Assembly (NCBI GenBank): GCA_033239525.1 | Contig: BSYO01000002.1 | Coordinates: 29,928,068-29,992,067 of the forward strand | DNA from: Nepenthes gracilis | Lineage: Eukaryota > Streptophyta > Magnoliopsida > Caryophyllales > Nepenthaceae | Reading direction: 5' to 3' | DNA: 64,000 nucleotides | Shown: positions 33,733 through 45,100 of the stretch, one piece after another | How the letters are laid out: each line of letters starts with the position of its first letter | How positions within the stretch are numbered: position 1 is the first letter of the stretch | Position numbers and translations under genes: made by a program | The notes under the pieces: generated by a model | Told to the model about the DNA's origin: nothing | What the model saw: only the letters and a program-made list of their open reading frames with translations | Databases searched by the model: none

Positions 33733-35581
33733 TCACATAAACAAGGCAATCTTACGACACAGGCGAATGCCGTCCCAGAATCTGGTTTCCAAGACAAGGT
33801 TCGCCTCCGATGGAGAGAGTCGTGCCCTCAGGTCTCGAGACAGGCGGGAATTATCGTCTTCAAGAGTAGTGGCCATCTTCTTCAGCTGCACGACCTCCTG
33901 CCTTAGGAGTGCAGCCTTCTGCGTCTGTTGGCCACTGTCCACCTTCAAGCGCCTGATTTTCTCCTACATTTGACTGTTCTCTCCTTGCAGCCGTTCGCTC
34001 TCCCCAGGAGGGAAGCGACCCTGATTCTTATGCGTTGAGCAATCTCCTGCCCGCGATAAAAGTTCTCATACAGTTGAGCAACCAGCTCGTCGAAGGAATC
34101 AACCACCCTAGGACCCTACGTGGGAGAAGAGAAGGTCAGATATTCTCAGAACTCCAAACCGCAGATAAGCACTCAGCTCAAGACGATTATACCTGGGTAG
34201 AAGGCAGGTCCGGACAACTAGTTCCCTCTTCGAATGCAAGCAAGCATGGGGGCTCCATGCATCCAACCACTGCCTCCTCGGAGCTAGGGTGGCCTGGAGC
34301 ATTGAGTGGCATGGGAACACTTCGGGGCTCCGGCTCCCGAGCCATCCCAATAGCAACGGTCTCCGAAGTTGCGCCAATGCTCTGCAGACTGGCCTCTTGC
34401 CCAGTTTCGACCTCCAACCCAACGGGAGCATCCTCCTGGATGCCCGCCTCCAGAAACGGCTCGGTAGAAGATCCAACAAGCTCTAAAGACCCTGCCAGAG
34501 TTGATTGTGCCCGGCGCACATGCTCCCCCTCCAACTCCTCAGGAACTGACGCGCTACCTTCCGCAGCCGGCGCACCCTTAGCGATCATCTCCGGCGGCTC
34601 TAGATCAACGAAAGGAACCACGGAAGACTCTTCACCAGAATGGGGCTCCACCGCAAGAACGCCGTACTCAACCAATGCCACAGCAGAAATCAGAATGGGT
34701 TCGGTGGCTCCCTCCCATGGTTCAACGCTCGACGTCGCCTCCGGGACTAGGCTCCAGACTCGTACAGTGGACCCTACGGCCAACCTTTGTGATCTCCAGA
34801 TGGAGGAACCTCCAGCCTCCCTCAACCTCTTCAATAGAGCCTCGATCTCCTCCTCATTTGAAGACGATTCTAACAGTGAGCAACGCTCCTCAACGTCTTC
34901 TCCTAACAGCTCGGGGATCACGACATCCTCATGCTTCTTCTTTGAAGGGCCAGCAACGCCCCAGCCGAACGAAGGCCCCCACCTGGTGGCCTCGAAAGTG
35001 TAGGACGTCAGATAGTAGCCATGAATGGAGAATGTCGCCGTCTGGGAGTTAATGTCGGCGACCAACTCCGCCGTATCCTTAGTGTCCTCTGAGGACACCT
35101 TCCCGTGAAAGTACTCCGAGATCGGGCCCCACTCACGCGAGAGCACTGAGTCAGACGACTCCTGCAAGAAGAAGAAGTGTCTCTTCCAGTTCTTCACCGA
35201 GTTCGGGTTGGTCCCCCGGAACTTGAAACCAATTCTCGGAGACATAGAAATCCAATCCTCCGACTCCGTGAAACGGAAGATCAATCTCGCCGCCTTTGCA
35301 TTAAACGCGCCAGTATGAAGACGGGAGAAGATACACAGTGAAACCAGGTAACGAACGGCATTGGGGTGAAACCTCGCCACAGGAACACCCAATGCCTCGA
35401 CCAGCGCATACAGAGTACATGGCATGGGGTAATGAAGGCTCCCTCTCAGATAGTGCTCGTAAACGGTGACGAAGCCATTTGGAAGGGCGTTGGCTCTACC
35501 CGTGGAGCCAGGAGCATGATAAGTGCAATCACTGGGGATCCTGTAGTCCACCATCAAAGCAGCGATGGCACTCGTTGTCAA
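33733..35581 (-). pseudogene. Antisense accessory gene of Tat element (Transposase_28-like), copy B
   Basis: Exon 1 (35581-34193) is open for 463 codons. It starts with a domain containing VDYRIPSDC, RANALPNGFVTVYEHYL, NAVRYLVSLCIFSRL, FTESEDWISMSPRIGFKF and KRHFFFLQESSDSV, collinear with copies A and C. A long Glu/Ser/Val-rich acidic region follows. A 77-nt intron (34192-34116) has CAG|GTATAA and CACGTAG|GGT borders. Exon 2 (34115-33733) encodes VVDSFDELVAQLYENFYRGQEI, then after a single-base frameshift a coiled coil (LRQEVVQLKKMATTLEDDNSRL) and ETRFWDGIRLCRKIALFM. This is the best preserved of the three copies. Its biochemical role is unknown; the Pfam-type name does not imply transposase activity. 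Confidence 0.78.
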
Positions 35582-35810
35582 AATGAAACCGTGTTGTCAA
35601 CCCTATGGCGGCTCGCCCTAGAAGCTTGCGAAGAGGAAGCAGATGCTTTCTTCTTGGCCATCTCTCTCTCACTTTGGAACGAGTCGCAGCATGGAAAAGC
35701 ATAAAGGGGAAGGATTTCGCCAAGACGCCGTTTAAATAAACAACAGGTCGCCAACGCGTGGGAAAACCCAAACGACGCCTTCGCCAAATAGCCGCGCCAG
35801 GTACTGGCCC

Positions 35811-35974
35811 AGCAGGAGCGTCGTGGGTCCCAAGTAGCGACCAATCATGACCTCTTGTCAGATTATAGATCGACATCGCCTCAGCCGCCTCCAGTAGGAG
35901 CGTCGTGGGTCCCAAGCAGCGACCAATCATGGCCTCTTGTCAGATTACAGATCGATATCGCCTCAGCCGCCTGC
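35811..35974. repeat. 82-bp tandem duplication
   Basis: Two copies, 35811-35892 and 35893-35974, each beginning AG.AGGAGCGTCGTGGGTCCC and ending CCTCAGCCGCCT, lie upstream of the antisense gene start. They could be part of its promoter region. Confidence 0.88.
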
Positions 35975-36289
35975 CGAAATCCCCGCTAGCACACCTGCAT
36001 TTAATGTGGAAATTCTAAGGGGCGGCGGCGACGAGACTTCAAATACAAGAACACGAGAGAGAAAATGGACCATTCGAATGCAACAAGCAATGGAAAATAA
36101 GCAGAGCAGCTAAGTATTAAGTTTCATTATATGAATCATTAATAACTCTTTTTTACAATAGCCTGTGGCCGCAAAGTACAGCTAACGGCCCCTCTGGGCT
36201 TAGTAGGATCTGGAACTGGATACTCTAACAGGTCCGCACGTGTCAGCGTACCAGAGTTTTGAGAGTCCAGAATGCCGATGCGGAAGTTC

Positions 36290-36870
36290 AGATCCTCCTG
36301 CGAGACTAGTTTCCAATTGAGACGGACGCCGTCTAGAAGTTCCTTTCTAGTGCAGGACCGACCTCCTCCGGCAGGAACCTCGACCTTAGCTCAGTCCCCA
36401 TCCGCGCGAGCTCCTCCCCGAACTATAGTCGCAGTCGCTCAAGCTCCTCCTGAAGTGCCAATATGCAGGCTCGGGCCTGCATGTTAGCACCAGCAAGCCT
36501 AGAAACTCTCGCTTCAAATTCAGCCTACGCTTCCTCAAAGCATACAGCGCGAGCCCTCAACTGCTCTATCTCTCCGACTGCAACCTGCACCCTGGCTTCA
36601 ACGCCTTCGACGACCCTGGCAACTTGATGAAGCAAAGGATCCGCCCTCCTAGACCAACGATCTCTTGAGGAGGCGGACATCTCCCTCTCAAAGCCTAGAG
36701 GCGCCCTCAAAAATCACATTGGACCCACAACGATAGCCTCTGAAGGACATCCCTCTACCGCCGTTGCGCCGACCGCAGCTGCACCAGGGATCCCAGAGGC
36801 ATGGGTCCCAATCTCGGGCTCTTCGGAAGAAGGTTCTGACCTAGATGACGATTACAACCTTTCCATTGAA
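36290..36870 (-). pseudogene. Second antisense coiled-coil segment in element B
   Basis: Minus-strand translation gives an acidic start (PSSEEPEIGTHASG), then GFEREMSASSRDRWSRRADPLLHQV and helical, Glu/Arg-rich stretches (VGEIEQLRARAVCFEEA, LALQEELERLRL, FGEELARMGTELR). Stops separate the pieces. Composition and orientation resemble the acidic and coiled-coil part of the antisense gene, so it may be a duplicated or rearranged second copy. I cannot confirm direct homology by eye. Confidence 0.45.
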
Positions 36871-38362
36871 GCCGCAATGCAAGAGGACAAAGAGAAAAAG
36901 GCTCGAATGCAACGCGAAGCATCATGACTAACAAAAGGGCAACAGAGCACACAACCTTGGAGGGAACTCGTACGTTTAAATAAGCAAAATTCCCCCATTG
37001 AAACGGCAACATTCTGAAGACAAAGCGTGCCGGTAGAAAGCCAACAAATGCCCTCCATGTGGCAAATCCCTGAAACTTTGCGCCTTTCCAAGGGGAATCA
37101 TTATGGCGCAGCACCCTGTGATTTCCCACGCATTTAATGTGCCAAATGGCCAAGCAGATGTGACATCCACCTGTGGCGTTTGAATTTCCACCGCGTCAGC
37201 TGCCAAAAGTCTCCCCGTGTCGCGTCCTCCCGTCGACGATCTACATTAAGATTCGAGGGACGAGACCGGCAGAACTAACTACAAGCATCCGAAGATGCTC
37301 AGACGTGCGGAATGGGGCGCGATGCAACGAAAGAAGCAAATTGCACATGAAGGGTGATCCAAAAAAGCAATCAATAAGAAAAAATGCGTGTTACAAGATA
37401 AAAGAATAAAGACGAATAGCTACTTCTTTTATTAATTAAGGCTTTCTTTATAAAGTACAAAATTTACAACAGCAAAAGTACAATAAATAGGAAGAAAATA
37501 TGGCACAGGGCCTAGGCCCCTAGGCAACTGCCCCACATGCTTGGAGCACACCGGGGAACGTGATCCACATGAGATCACCGCAACCCCACCGCGGGTAACC
37601 CAACAAGTGCAAGCACCAGGAGCGGTCGAGTGTCGATCAGCCTCCGGCGGCAGACGAGCCCAATGTTAACCGCCGAGGCAAAACCAACACCTACGACAGG
37701 AGTCTCCGGCAAGAACTCCAACGGCCTACACTCTCCTAATGGAGACTCTGCCCTTCACCTCCCCTCTAGAAAGCGCGTACGATGATCCAAATGAAGTGGA
37801 GGCCGCGAGCGATGCGCTACGCCAGAGGTGAAGACCCCTGGGATAGCTAGAGGACGTGGGGGGAGGCACGCAACAACAACAGAGTGGCCAAGTCACCCTG
37901 ATTAACATGAGGAACCGCTCACAACCTGGCATGAAGACAATATTCATCAGAAGCTATGGATCTCTAACTAGTCCATCCAATTCCTTCGCGGACTCCTACC
38001 AGAGGCGGGGCGAACCAAGACCCTCGCATTGCTCCTCCAAAGTCAGCCAAAGGATGCGCCACACTGGTCGAAGGGCCCTCCTATTTATGGGTAAGTTGGC
38101 TCCCTTTCAGCACCAAATGGGCCATGCTATCCCGATGACGTCTTTTATGAAACAAGAAAGCCCGCAAATCCGACGCAACCTCAGGCGTGCGAATCCTTCC
38201 ATTCCAAGCACCAAATCACTGCAGCGCCAGAAAAGCCTGCGAAATCTTCTAGGGAAGACGCGAAGTTGGAAGACGACAAACATTAGCGCATCTCGAGGGA
38301 AGCCAAGCGACTACGAGTTGCACCGAGAAGGACATGCCAAGCCACGACCACAAATCGGCCTA
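36871..38362. other. Spacer of element B before the polypurine tract
   Basis: No conserved protein is seen. Frames such as 37856-38581 run into the LTR and are not credible genes. Confidence 0.5.
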
Positions 38363-38376
38363 GGCATGGGGGCAAG
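38363..38376 (+). promoter_or_regulatory. Polypurine tract of element B
   Basis: GGCATGGGGGCAAG lies immediately before the LTR start TGTTGGGTCC, equivalent to the tract of element A at 6123-6137. Confidence 0.8.
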
Positions 38377-39260
38377 TGTTGGGTCCAGTGCAAAGGTCCA
38401 AAGAAGTTCGAAGCTCAACCCATGGAGCGACGGCCCAAACGGCGGATCCAACCGAGCGTCCCAGAATAGCCAACGTGGCGGCCCGTACACGCAGTCAATG
38501 GGCGTCACTTGCGGCCCATTAATGTGGTTGTCGGGCGACAGTGGTGGCGCAGAGAAAACGAGCCAATGGGGAGAGAGTTAGCGCTACCAACCGCGACTCA
38601 CGCCACAGCCCACAGTTCTCCGACCAATCCCAGCGCAAGAGGTCGCCCAAGCGTGACCTACAACGCCAGGCGGTCTACCTGCCACCGCAAGGCGACAACT
38701 GATACACCGACAACCTCCGTCAGCATCAACCAGCTGACGAATCCCTACGACGAGGATTCTCATGCCCAAAGCCTCCCAAACAAGGGGCCTATAAAATCCT
38801 TCTCCTTCTACAGGGGAAGGGATTGGGATCCTGGATAATCGACTTTACATCACGCAAGTTAAATTCCAAAACCATCTTCCAGATCCGACCTTCTCAGCCT
38901 TCTTAGGCGACGAGAGTTAGCCACCTGCTGCAGTGCATTCCGGAAACCAGACCTCCCATTACCCGTTCACTAATCTCCCATTCCTGCATCCACACACTCC
39001 CAACACATTTACAACATATTTTTGCGCACCTCTAAGCATGCGTCAGTTTCCGTTCATTGCGGGAAGTTACTGACTTGAACATCGAAGTGTTTTCGTTGGG
39101 AGAAATTTCACCGAACCTCTGACTTCCTATTTGTTAGTTGTGTTGTGTAGGTCCCAAGTTAAAAAAGACAGAAACTGGACCCGCTCGCGACCACTTCCAG
39201 ACGACAAGGAATCCAAAGGCTCTCTAATCCGTACGACAACCGGAGACTCGGGACGCAACA
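38377..39260 (+). repeat. 3' LTR of element B (884 bp)
   Basis: It starts TGTTGGGTCCAGTG and ends CTCGGGACGCAACA. A TATA box (TATAAAAT) is at 38790-38797. The inverted copy is at 31441-32310. Confidence 0.9.
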
Positions 39261-39755
39261 TCTAGCCAACTACATAATAAATGGTTAGACATATAACACA
39301 GGATACTACCTTGCAGATGGTTTATATCCTTAATGGACAACATTCATGAAATCAATATCCCATCCACTTTCAGCAAAGGAAAAGCACTTTGCAAAATGTC
39401 AAGAAGCAGCAAGGAAATATGTTGAATCTGCATTTGGTGTTCTTCAAGCATGTTTTGTGGTTATTTGAGAACCGGCAAGATATTATGACCCAGAAATGCT
39501 CCACGATATCAAGATTGTGTGTATTATAAAACATAATATGATGTTTGAAAATGAGCGTGACTTAATCAAATGGTTGAGAATAACCAATATTGTCTTATAT
39601 AAGACAATCTTCCAGATAATATGTCGCATCAAAGGTCTAACATATAGTACACAAGTTTCATTAAAACTCACCAAAGGCTTTGGGATAGGTGACATCATCG
39701 TTCACCACAATTAAACTTGATAGAGCACCCAAGGGCAATATATGGAAATGAATTA
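39261..39755 (+). pseudogene. PIF/Harbinger transposase, C-terminal fragment
   Basis: Immediately after the LTR end the translation reads ANYIING, TYNTGYYLADGLYP, then WTTFMKSIS, KHFAKCQEAARKYVESAFGVLQACFVVI, a stop, EPARYYDPEMLHDIKIVCIIKHNMM and ENERDL. After a frame change it continues LNLIEHPRAIYGNE. This is the C-terminal part of the plant PIF/Harbinger DDE transposase (typical YYLADGIYP, CQEA.RKDVERAFGVLQARF, ACIILHNMI..DERD), including the region of the final catalytic acid. Three in-frame stops and a frameshift are present. The N-terminal piece at 25908-26168 is on the same strand. Confidence 0.85.
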
Positions 39756-41722
39756 TTTATGCGCTTTAGAAACTTCTGTACTTATTTACTAATCTATACT
39801 TATTATGTAATGTTTTTATAATAATATAATGACTTCATAGAACAATCTATTATCAAAGTCCTGTGACTGGCCAAACACCTCCAAAATTAGGTAAGTAAGA
39901 TCTTTAATTAGGATTTTTTTCCTTTCGGACATTCTTATTCATAAGACACTCAATGCTATATAGTATAGATGATAACACATCCCCATCAACATGGGATGAA
40001 GTTGGTATGAAATGAGATGGTCTCTACGCCTCTCTAGTCCCCCCTGCTTGGCATTCATACATTAATTTTTGGGTAATTTTTTTAGAAGCACCCAATAATG
40101 ATCAAGTTTAAAAAGTGAGGTTAAAGTACATTCATCGAGCCTTCGCAACCTGTAAAAGTTAAACATCAAGCAAATATTGTACAGTTGGTAAAATTTTACT
40201 GTTTCACCCGGCCGTTTGACTATCAAAGATAAGCTTACGTTTCTTTATGGCTCCATCCCTAAATAAATTCAGCATAAAAACATCAAGCAAATATTGTACA
40301 GCAGCATTCACACAACAAATGCATCCGCATATTTAGCGAAACCAATTCAGCAAATTTACCTTCTCTTTTTTTTTATTTTTTTTGCAAAATTATTCTCAAC
40401 TTTTGAAAATCTTGCAAACCTATCATCGCTATTTTGATCTGTCTAAGTTAAACCACAACTAATCTTAATCAACTTTAATTAGGGTAAGCATTCTATTTAT
40501 CTTGATTAATGATCTAACTTGTCTTAAGTAGACCTTAATTTAAAACTCCAAAAAGAAAACCTCCAGACTTATGCCGCCACCCTCTGCCTACCACTGCTCT
40601 GCCTTCCCCTTCTCTCCCTCCCCTTTCTCTATCTCCCTCTACCCTCTTCTCTCTGCGAATCGCACAGGGTTGGGGTTTGCGACCCTCTCAGAGGATTTTT
40701 TGGTGAAAAAGGGAATTCAAAGAAACGAAATTTACCAAATATTCACCCAGATTAAAGTTTGGGCGAAAATCCCCAATAACCAAAGAAACGAAAATCCCCA
40801 AAATCCAGTTCCAAAAATCTACAAATTAGCAAGATTCAGGGTTCCATTTCAAGTCCGAAAAACCCATAATAATCAAAGAAATGACGAGGCACGACGACAA
40901 CATACCTACAAACGCGACGACTTGTGAATCAGAGCGGAGTTGACAGCGACGGCGACGACACAGCGCGTGTGCGAGACGAAGAGGCGCTAGAGAGGAGAAG
41001 GCAAGAGTAGAAGAAGAGAGAAGAGAAGATGAACACGTGAAAAGGAGGAGCAGACGCGGGATGAATAGAAAGGAGAACTAGGAAGAGAATGGGGCGGATC
41101 ATACGTTAGACGCGAGAAAAATGGATGTCTACGGCCGAGAATAAAAATTTTATTTTTATATTATTATTAATAAAATATTTATTTTTATATTTGATTATTT
41201 TATTAAAATAAATAATTATTTTTAAATAAATAAATATTTTTAAAAATTAAAAAAAATATTAAAATTTTTTAGTATTATTTATTTCTTTTATATAATAAAT
41301 AACTGTTCTTAAAAATGTTATTATTTTATCCCTAATATTTTTAACATTTGTATCATTATTTAAAATTTTATATTATTTTTCTACTATTACTATATACTAA
41401 ATACTAAAAAATTAATTTTTAACTTATTTATAATTATTTTAAATAGGTAACTAAATATTAAAATAATAATTTTTAATTATATTCTTATCATATTTTATTC
41501 CCTGATAATAATTATTTTATTTCTAAATTATTCTATTTTAATAGCTATATGTGCCATAAATGTATTAGTCGTAAGTACCACCAAACCTAAAATTTAGACA
41601 CTCCCAAAAAGAAATTAAGTCGGTTTAATATATTCTTATTTTATCTTTAAGTATTTTATATTTAAAATTAGACACTAATATATTCTAAAAAAATTAGACA
41701 CCTAATCAAGATAATAAAATAA
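39756..41722. other. AT-rich sequence, probably remains of DNA transposons, no gene
   Basis: The phrase CATCAAGCAAATATTGTACAG occurs twice (about 40165 and 40282). A GC-richer island at about 40560-41110 contains an open frame of 118 codons without recognised domain. 41150-41560 is almost pure A/T. Confidence 0.45.
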
Positions 41723-41969
41723 GAAAGTGATATGTCCAATAACCATGGGCCAATGGGCCAAGCCCAGCAGCAAGCCCACAATTTAATATAATTCTTTCAA
41801 TGTAAAAGTCCCACATTACTTTTGAAAAAATAGTGTATGTGTAAGTCCTACTATAAAAGTAATCATCTTCAAACATTGAAAGACAAGTTAAAGAAACTCC
41901 ATAAGGCTCCATAAGGCTCAGAGAATAGTATAGCTGTTGCTAGCTGACTCCAATGAGAGCAAATTGGTG

Positions 41970-43035
41970 GCCAGGAGATCCTTGACTCTCCTCTCATCCA
42001 GGAGGCCCCTAGGTTCTCCGCCCATCTGGGGCTCCTCAGCCATCTCTAGTTCTTGAGGCTTTTAGTACTCTCGTTTGAAGGTTGTCGGACCTCTGTCGCT
42101 AGGAGGCCCTCAACCCTCCTCCTGTCTATAGGCTACAGCCTTCTATCAATTAAGAGGCCCTTAGCCCTCCACCTACCAGGAGGCCCTTAGCCCTCCACCT
42201 ACCAGGAGGCCCTTATCCCTCCTCCAGTTCAGAGGCTCTTGGCCCTCTACCACTAGGGGACTCTCAGCTCTCCTTCCGTCCGAAAGCCCTCGGCCCTCTA
42301 CCGGTCCTAGAGGCCCTTAGCTCTCCGCCTGCCAGGAAACCTTCAGCCCTCCTCTAATTCGGTGGCCATCGGCCCTCCGCCACTAGGAGGCTCTCAGCCC
42401 TCTTCCTACCCGGAGGCTTTTAATCCTCCATCCAGGAGGCACGGAGACCATCGACCCTCCGCCACAAGGAGGCCCTCAGCCCTCCTCCCGTCCGGAGGCT
42501 ATCAACCCTCCACCGTCCGAAGGCCCTCAGCCCTCCACCTGCCAGAAGGCCTTCAGCCCTCCGCTCGTCTAGAGTCCACCAACCCTCCGCCACTAGCAGG
42601 CCCTCAACCCTCCTCTTTCCAAGAGACACGGAGGCCCTCAGTCCTCCATTTAGGAGGCACCGAGCTCTCCTCATTCCAAGAGGCACGGAAACCCTCAGCC
42701 CTCCATCCAGGAGACACAGAGGCCATCGACCCTCCGTCACCAAGAGGCCTTCAGCCCTCGTCCCATCCGGAAGCCCTTAGCCTTCAACCCTCCGCTCGTC
42801 TGGAGGCCGCCAACCCTCCGCCGCTAGGAGGCCCTTAACCCTCCTCCTTCTAGAAGGCATGGAGGCCCTTAATCCTCCATCCAGGAGGCGCGGAGCTCTC
42901 CTCCTTCCATGAGGTATGGAAGCCATCTGCCTTCCGTCACCAGGAGGCTTTCAGCCCTCCTCCCGTTCGGAGGCCATCAACCCTCCACTGTCCGGAGGCC
43001 CTCAGTCCTTGGCAGCCATGAGGCTCTCAGCCCTT
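41970..43035. repeat. Minisatellite array 1 (about 26-bp unit) inside the solo LTR
   Basis: About 40 degenerate units of the form GGAGGCCCTCAGCCCTCC-NCCNNYCN follow each other. GGAGG and CCTCC can pair around a loop of about eight bases. Longer units contain 'ttccaagaggcacgga' or 'ccatccaggaggc'. Open frames through the array (for example 42362-42838) follow from the lack of stops in the unit and are not taken as genes. Confidence 0.85.
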
Positions 43036-43144
43036 CGTCATGGAGTCACGATCCCTCCATCCCGGGGTCAAGACCTTACTGTCCAAGAGTTAATCCTCTA
43101 CTCAGGTAATTAGAACGTTTACTCACTAGTACAACTTAGTCTTT

Positions 43145-43740
43145 TTCCTCTAAGCCGCCCCTCTACTGGGCACACCTTCAACCCGTCCTCCGTGAGGGCA
43201 CCTCTAAGCCATCCCTCTACCAAGTGCACTTATAAGCTGCCCTCAATGGGCGCATCTATAAGCCGCCCTCTGCAGGGCGTACCTCTAGGCCACCCCTCTG
43301 TTGAGCGCACCTATAAGCTGTCTATCTGCTGGGCGCACTCAAAGTGGCCCTCCGTTGGCACACCTATAAGTCGTCCCTCTGCCGGGCACACCTATAAGCC
43401 ACCCTCAATGCGCGGACCTATAAGCCGCCTTCTACTAGATGCACTCTAAGCCGTGTTTTCGCCAAGCGCACCTATAAGCCGCTCCTCTACCGGATATACC
43501 TCCAAACTGCTCCTCTACCAGGCGCATCTCCAAGCCGCCCTCTATAGGCGCACCTAAAAGCTACCCCTCTATCGAGCGCATCTATAAGTCGCCCATCTAT
43601 CGGGCGCCCTCCAAGCCCGCCCTCTATAGGCGTACCTATAAGCTGCCCTCCAAGGGCGGACCTCTAAGCCACCCTCCAAGGGCGGACCTCTAAGCCGCTC
43701 TCTGCGGGCATACAGGTAAGCCGCCCTCTGCCGAGCGTAT
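43145..43740. repeat. Minisatellite array 2 (about 27-bp unit) inside the solo LTR
   Basis: About 20 units of the form AAGCCGCCCTCTNCCGGGCGCACCTAT follow. Many fold as a short stem, for example GCCCT-CTGC-AGGGC near 43265 and GCCC-TCAAT-GGGC near 43240. A rudimentary version of the unit is visible in the LTR at about 29550. Confidence 0.85.
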
Positions 43741-44048
43741 TTACAAAATTCAAGCCTCCAAATACATCCTTCTCACACTCCTTTTATTGCTGCATCTTTG
43801 CATTCTCACCACATTTATCTTTAAACGTGCATTCCTCCGTTTATTGCGGAAGATTTCTGACTTGAGTATTGATGTGTCAATGGGGGATAGGCCCCCGTTA
43901 TCCTCTGACCTCTTATTTGTAGTTCGTATTGTATAGGTTCTTGGTTATCAGCGACGGAGATCGAACCAGATCCAGATCGACCCGCAACGGAAGATTAGAA
44001 GGCTCCCTAATCCGTACAATAATAGGGGACCCGGGACGCAACAGAAAG

Positions 44049-45095
44049 ATATTAATATTAATACATATTTAATAACATTTAAATTATTTAGATTCAATCA
44101 GCTTAGTTAGTTAATGGGTTGAACATTGTTATTATTTTATTATTCTCAATAATATAATACTACTTTAATTGTAATACTATTAAGGCTTTTTTTTTAATAC
44201 CATAAACAGATATGAATATAATAAATGAAAGCTCCCACAGCTTCCTAGATCTCCTCCTATTCTCCCTTGTCTTTTTCTTCGATCTAAACTATCTTATCTT
44301 TCCTCTTTTTATTCTTTTTTTTTTTTCTCCCATTAGCCTCCAATTCAATATTATGGTGATCGACTCCCATTGAATCATCCCTGTTGGTGTCAAATCAGAT
44401 TATTCCTTAACTTATACCACCACAAACCAAAAATATTACACAAGAATAAATATATGGAGAAAGCAGTTCAATCAATGATAATAAGATGTCAACAATAAAC
44501 CTAACCACTAATTACGAAGATTTATTGGATATAAAATCATGAAAATCAAGCCATATAACATGATCAAGATGCAAGACCTAAGGCCAAATTGAAAGTATTA
44601 CGTTATACATCAAGACACCATCACTATAGTATACAAATAACGATATAGAATATACTCATAATATAATCCAAATATTCTAACTCTATAATTAGCTTTCAAA
44701 CTAATATAATCATAATCTAGATAATAATTGTTATTAATACCAAAATTTCAAAATATATAGCCCATTTTTTTCCAGGATCCAAAGCACATGATCTTAACAA
44801 TCATATGACATCAATTATTAGAAAAACACTAGTAGGAAGATTATAAAATAACTAGAATAATACATATATAACAACAAAGCTAGTCATCCAATAAAATGAA
44901 ATTATCAAAGCTTTAAGAGGCGTCTATAATAATAAGTGAAAAGTCAATTATTCAAAAGAATAAATGCACAGATGAAATGAATACCCATCAAGTAACTCAT
45001 GATCTAAGGGCGTAAACAATAATAACATAATAGAAAACCATTTAAGTCAAATTAGTGTTCATAAAAACAAAATAAAAATTAAAAAAAAATGATTC
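44049..45095. other. AT-rich sequence without gene
   Basis: No recognisable coding or repeat family signal beyond AT-rich composition and a pyrimidine-rich stretch at 44230-44340. Confidence 0.45.
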
Positions 45096-45100
45096 CAATT

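Larger units (their letters stand above)
32311..39260 (+). mobile_element. Tat-type Ty3 element B, 5'-truncated
   Basis: It begins abruptly in the last part of integrase (LYYRTEAVVPVEVMLP). It continues with the pol terminus at 32732, a hairpin-repeat array, an antisense accessory gene, about 2.8 kb of spacer, a polypurine tract and the forward LTR. The order equals that of element A, but the sequence is a distinct, more GC-rich subfamily. Gag and most of pol are absent, replaced at the left by an LTR in the opposite direction. The right border sits exactly in the C-terminal part of a PIF/Harbinger transposase. Confidence 0.85.
41728..44043 (+). repeat. Solo LTR (2316 bp) with internal minisatellites; 5-bp target duplication
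   Basis: It starts TGATATGTCC and ends CCCGGGACGCAACA, and is flanked by a perfect duplication GAAAG (41723-41727 and 44044-44048). A TATA box (TATAAAAG) is at 41852-41859. The 3' end shares TTGAGTATTG, ACCTCTTATTTGTAGTT and CCCTAATCCGTACAATAATAGGGGACCC-like sequence with the LTRs ending at 29852 and 39260. About 1.7 kb between the TATA box and the terminal region consists of two families of short repeats. No internal element sequence remains, so it arose by LTR-LTR recombination. Confidence 0.9.

Noticed and set aside
34035..35003. 322-codon plus-strand frame opposite the antisense gene
   Set aside because: It is a shadow of the acidic, low-complexity part of the antisense exon. Homology among the three elements is on the minus strand of the element.
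37856..38581. 241-codon plus-strand frame
   Set aside because: It runs from spacer through the polypurine tract into the LTR, so it cannot be a conserved gene of the element.
42362..42838. 158-codon Pro/Ser/Arg-rich frame
   Set aside because: It is the translation of the 26-bp minisatellite, whose unit lacks stops. Reverse frames through the same array are equally open.
41970..43740. CRISPR-like look of regularly spaced short repeats
   Set aside because: Units are contiguous and degenerate, without unique spacers, within a plant LTR. It is minisatellite, not CRISPR.
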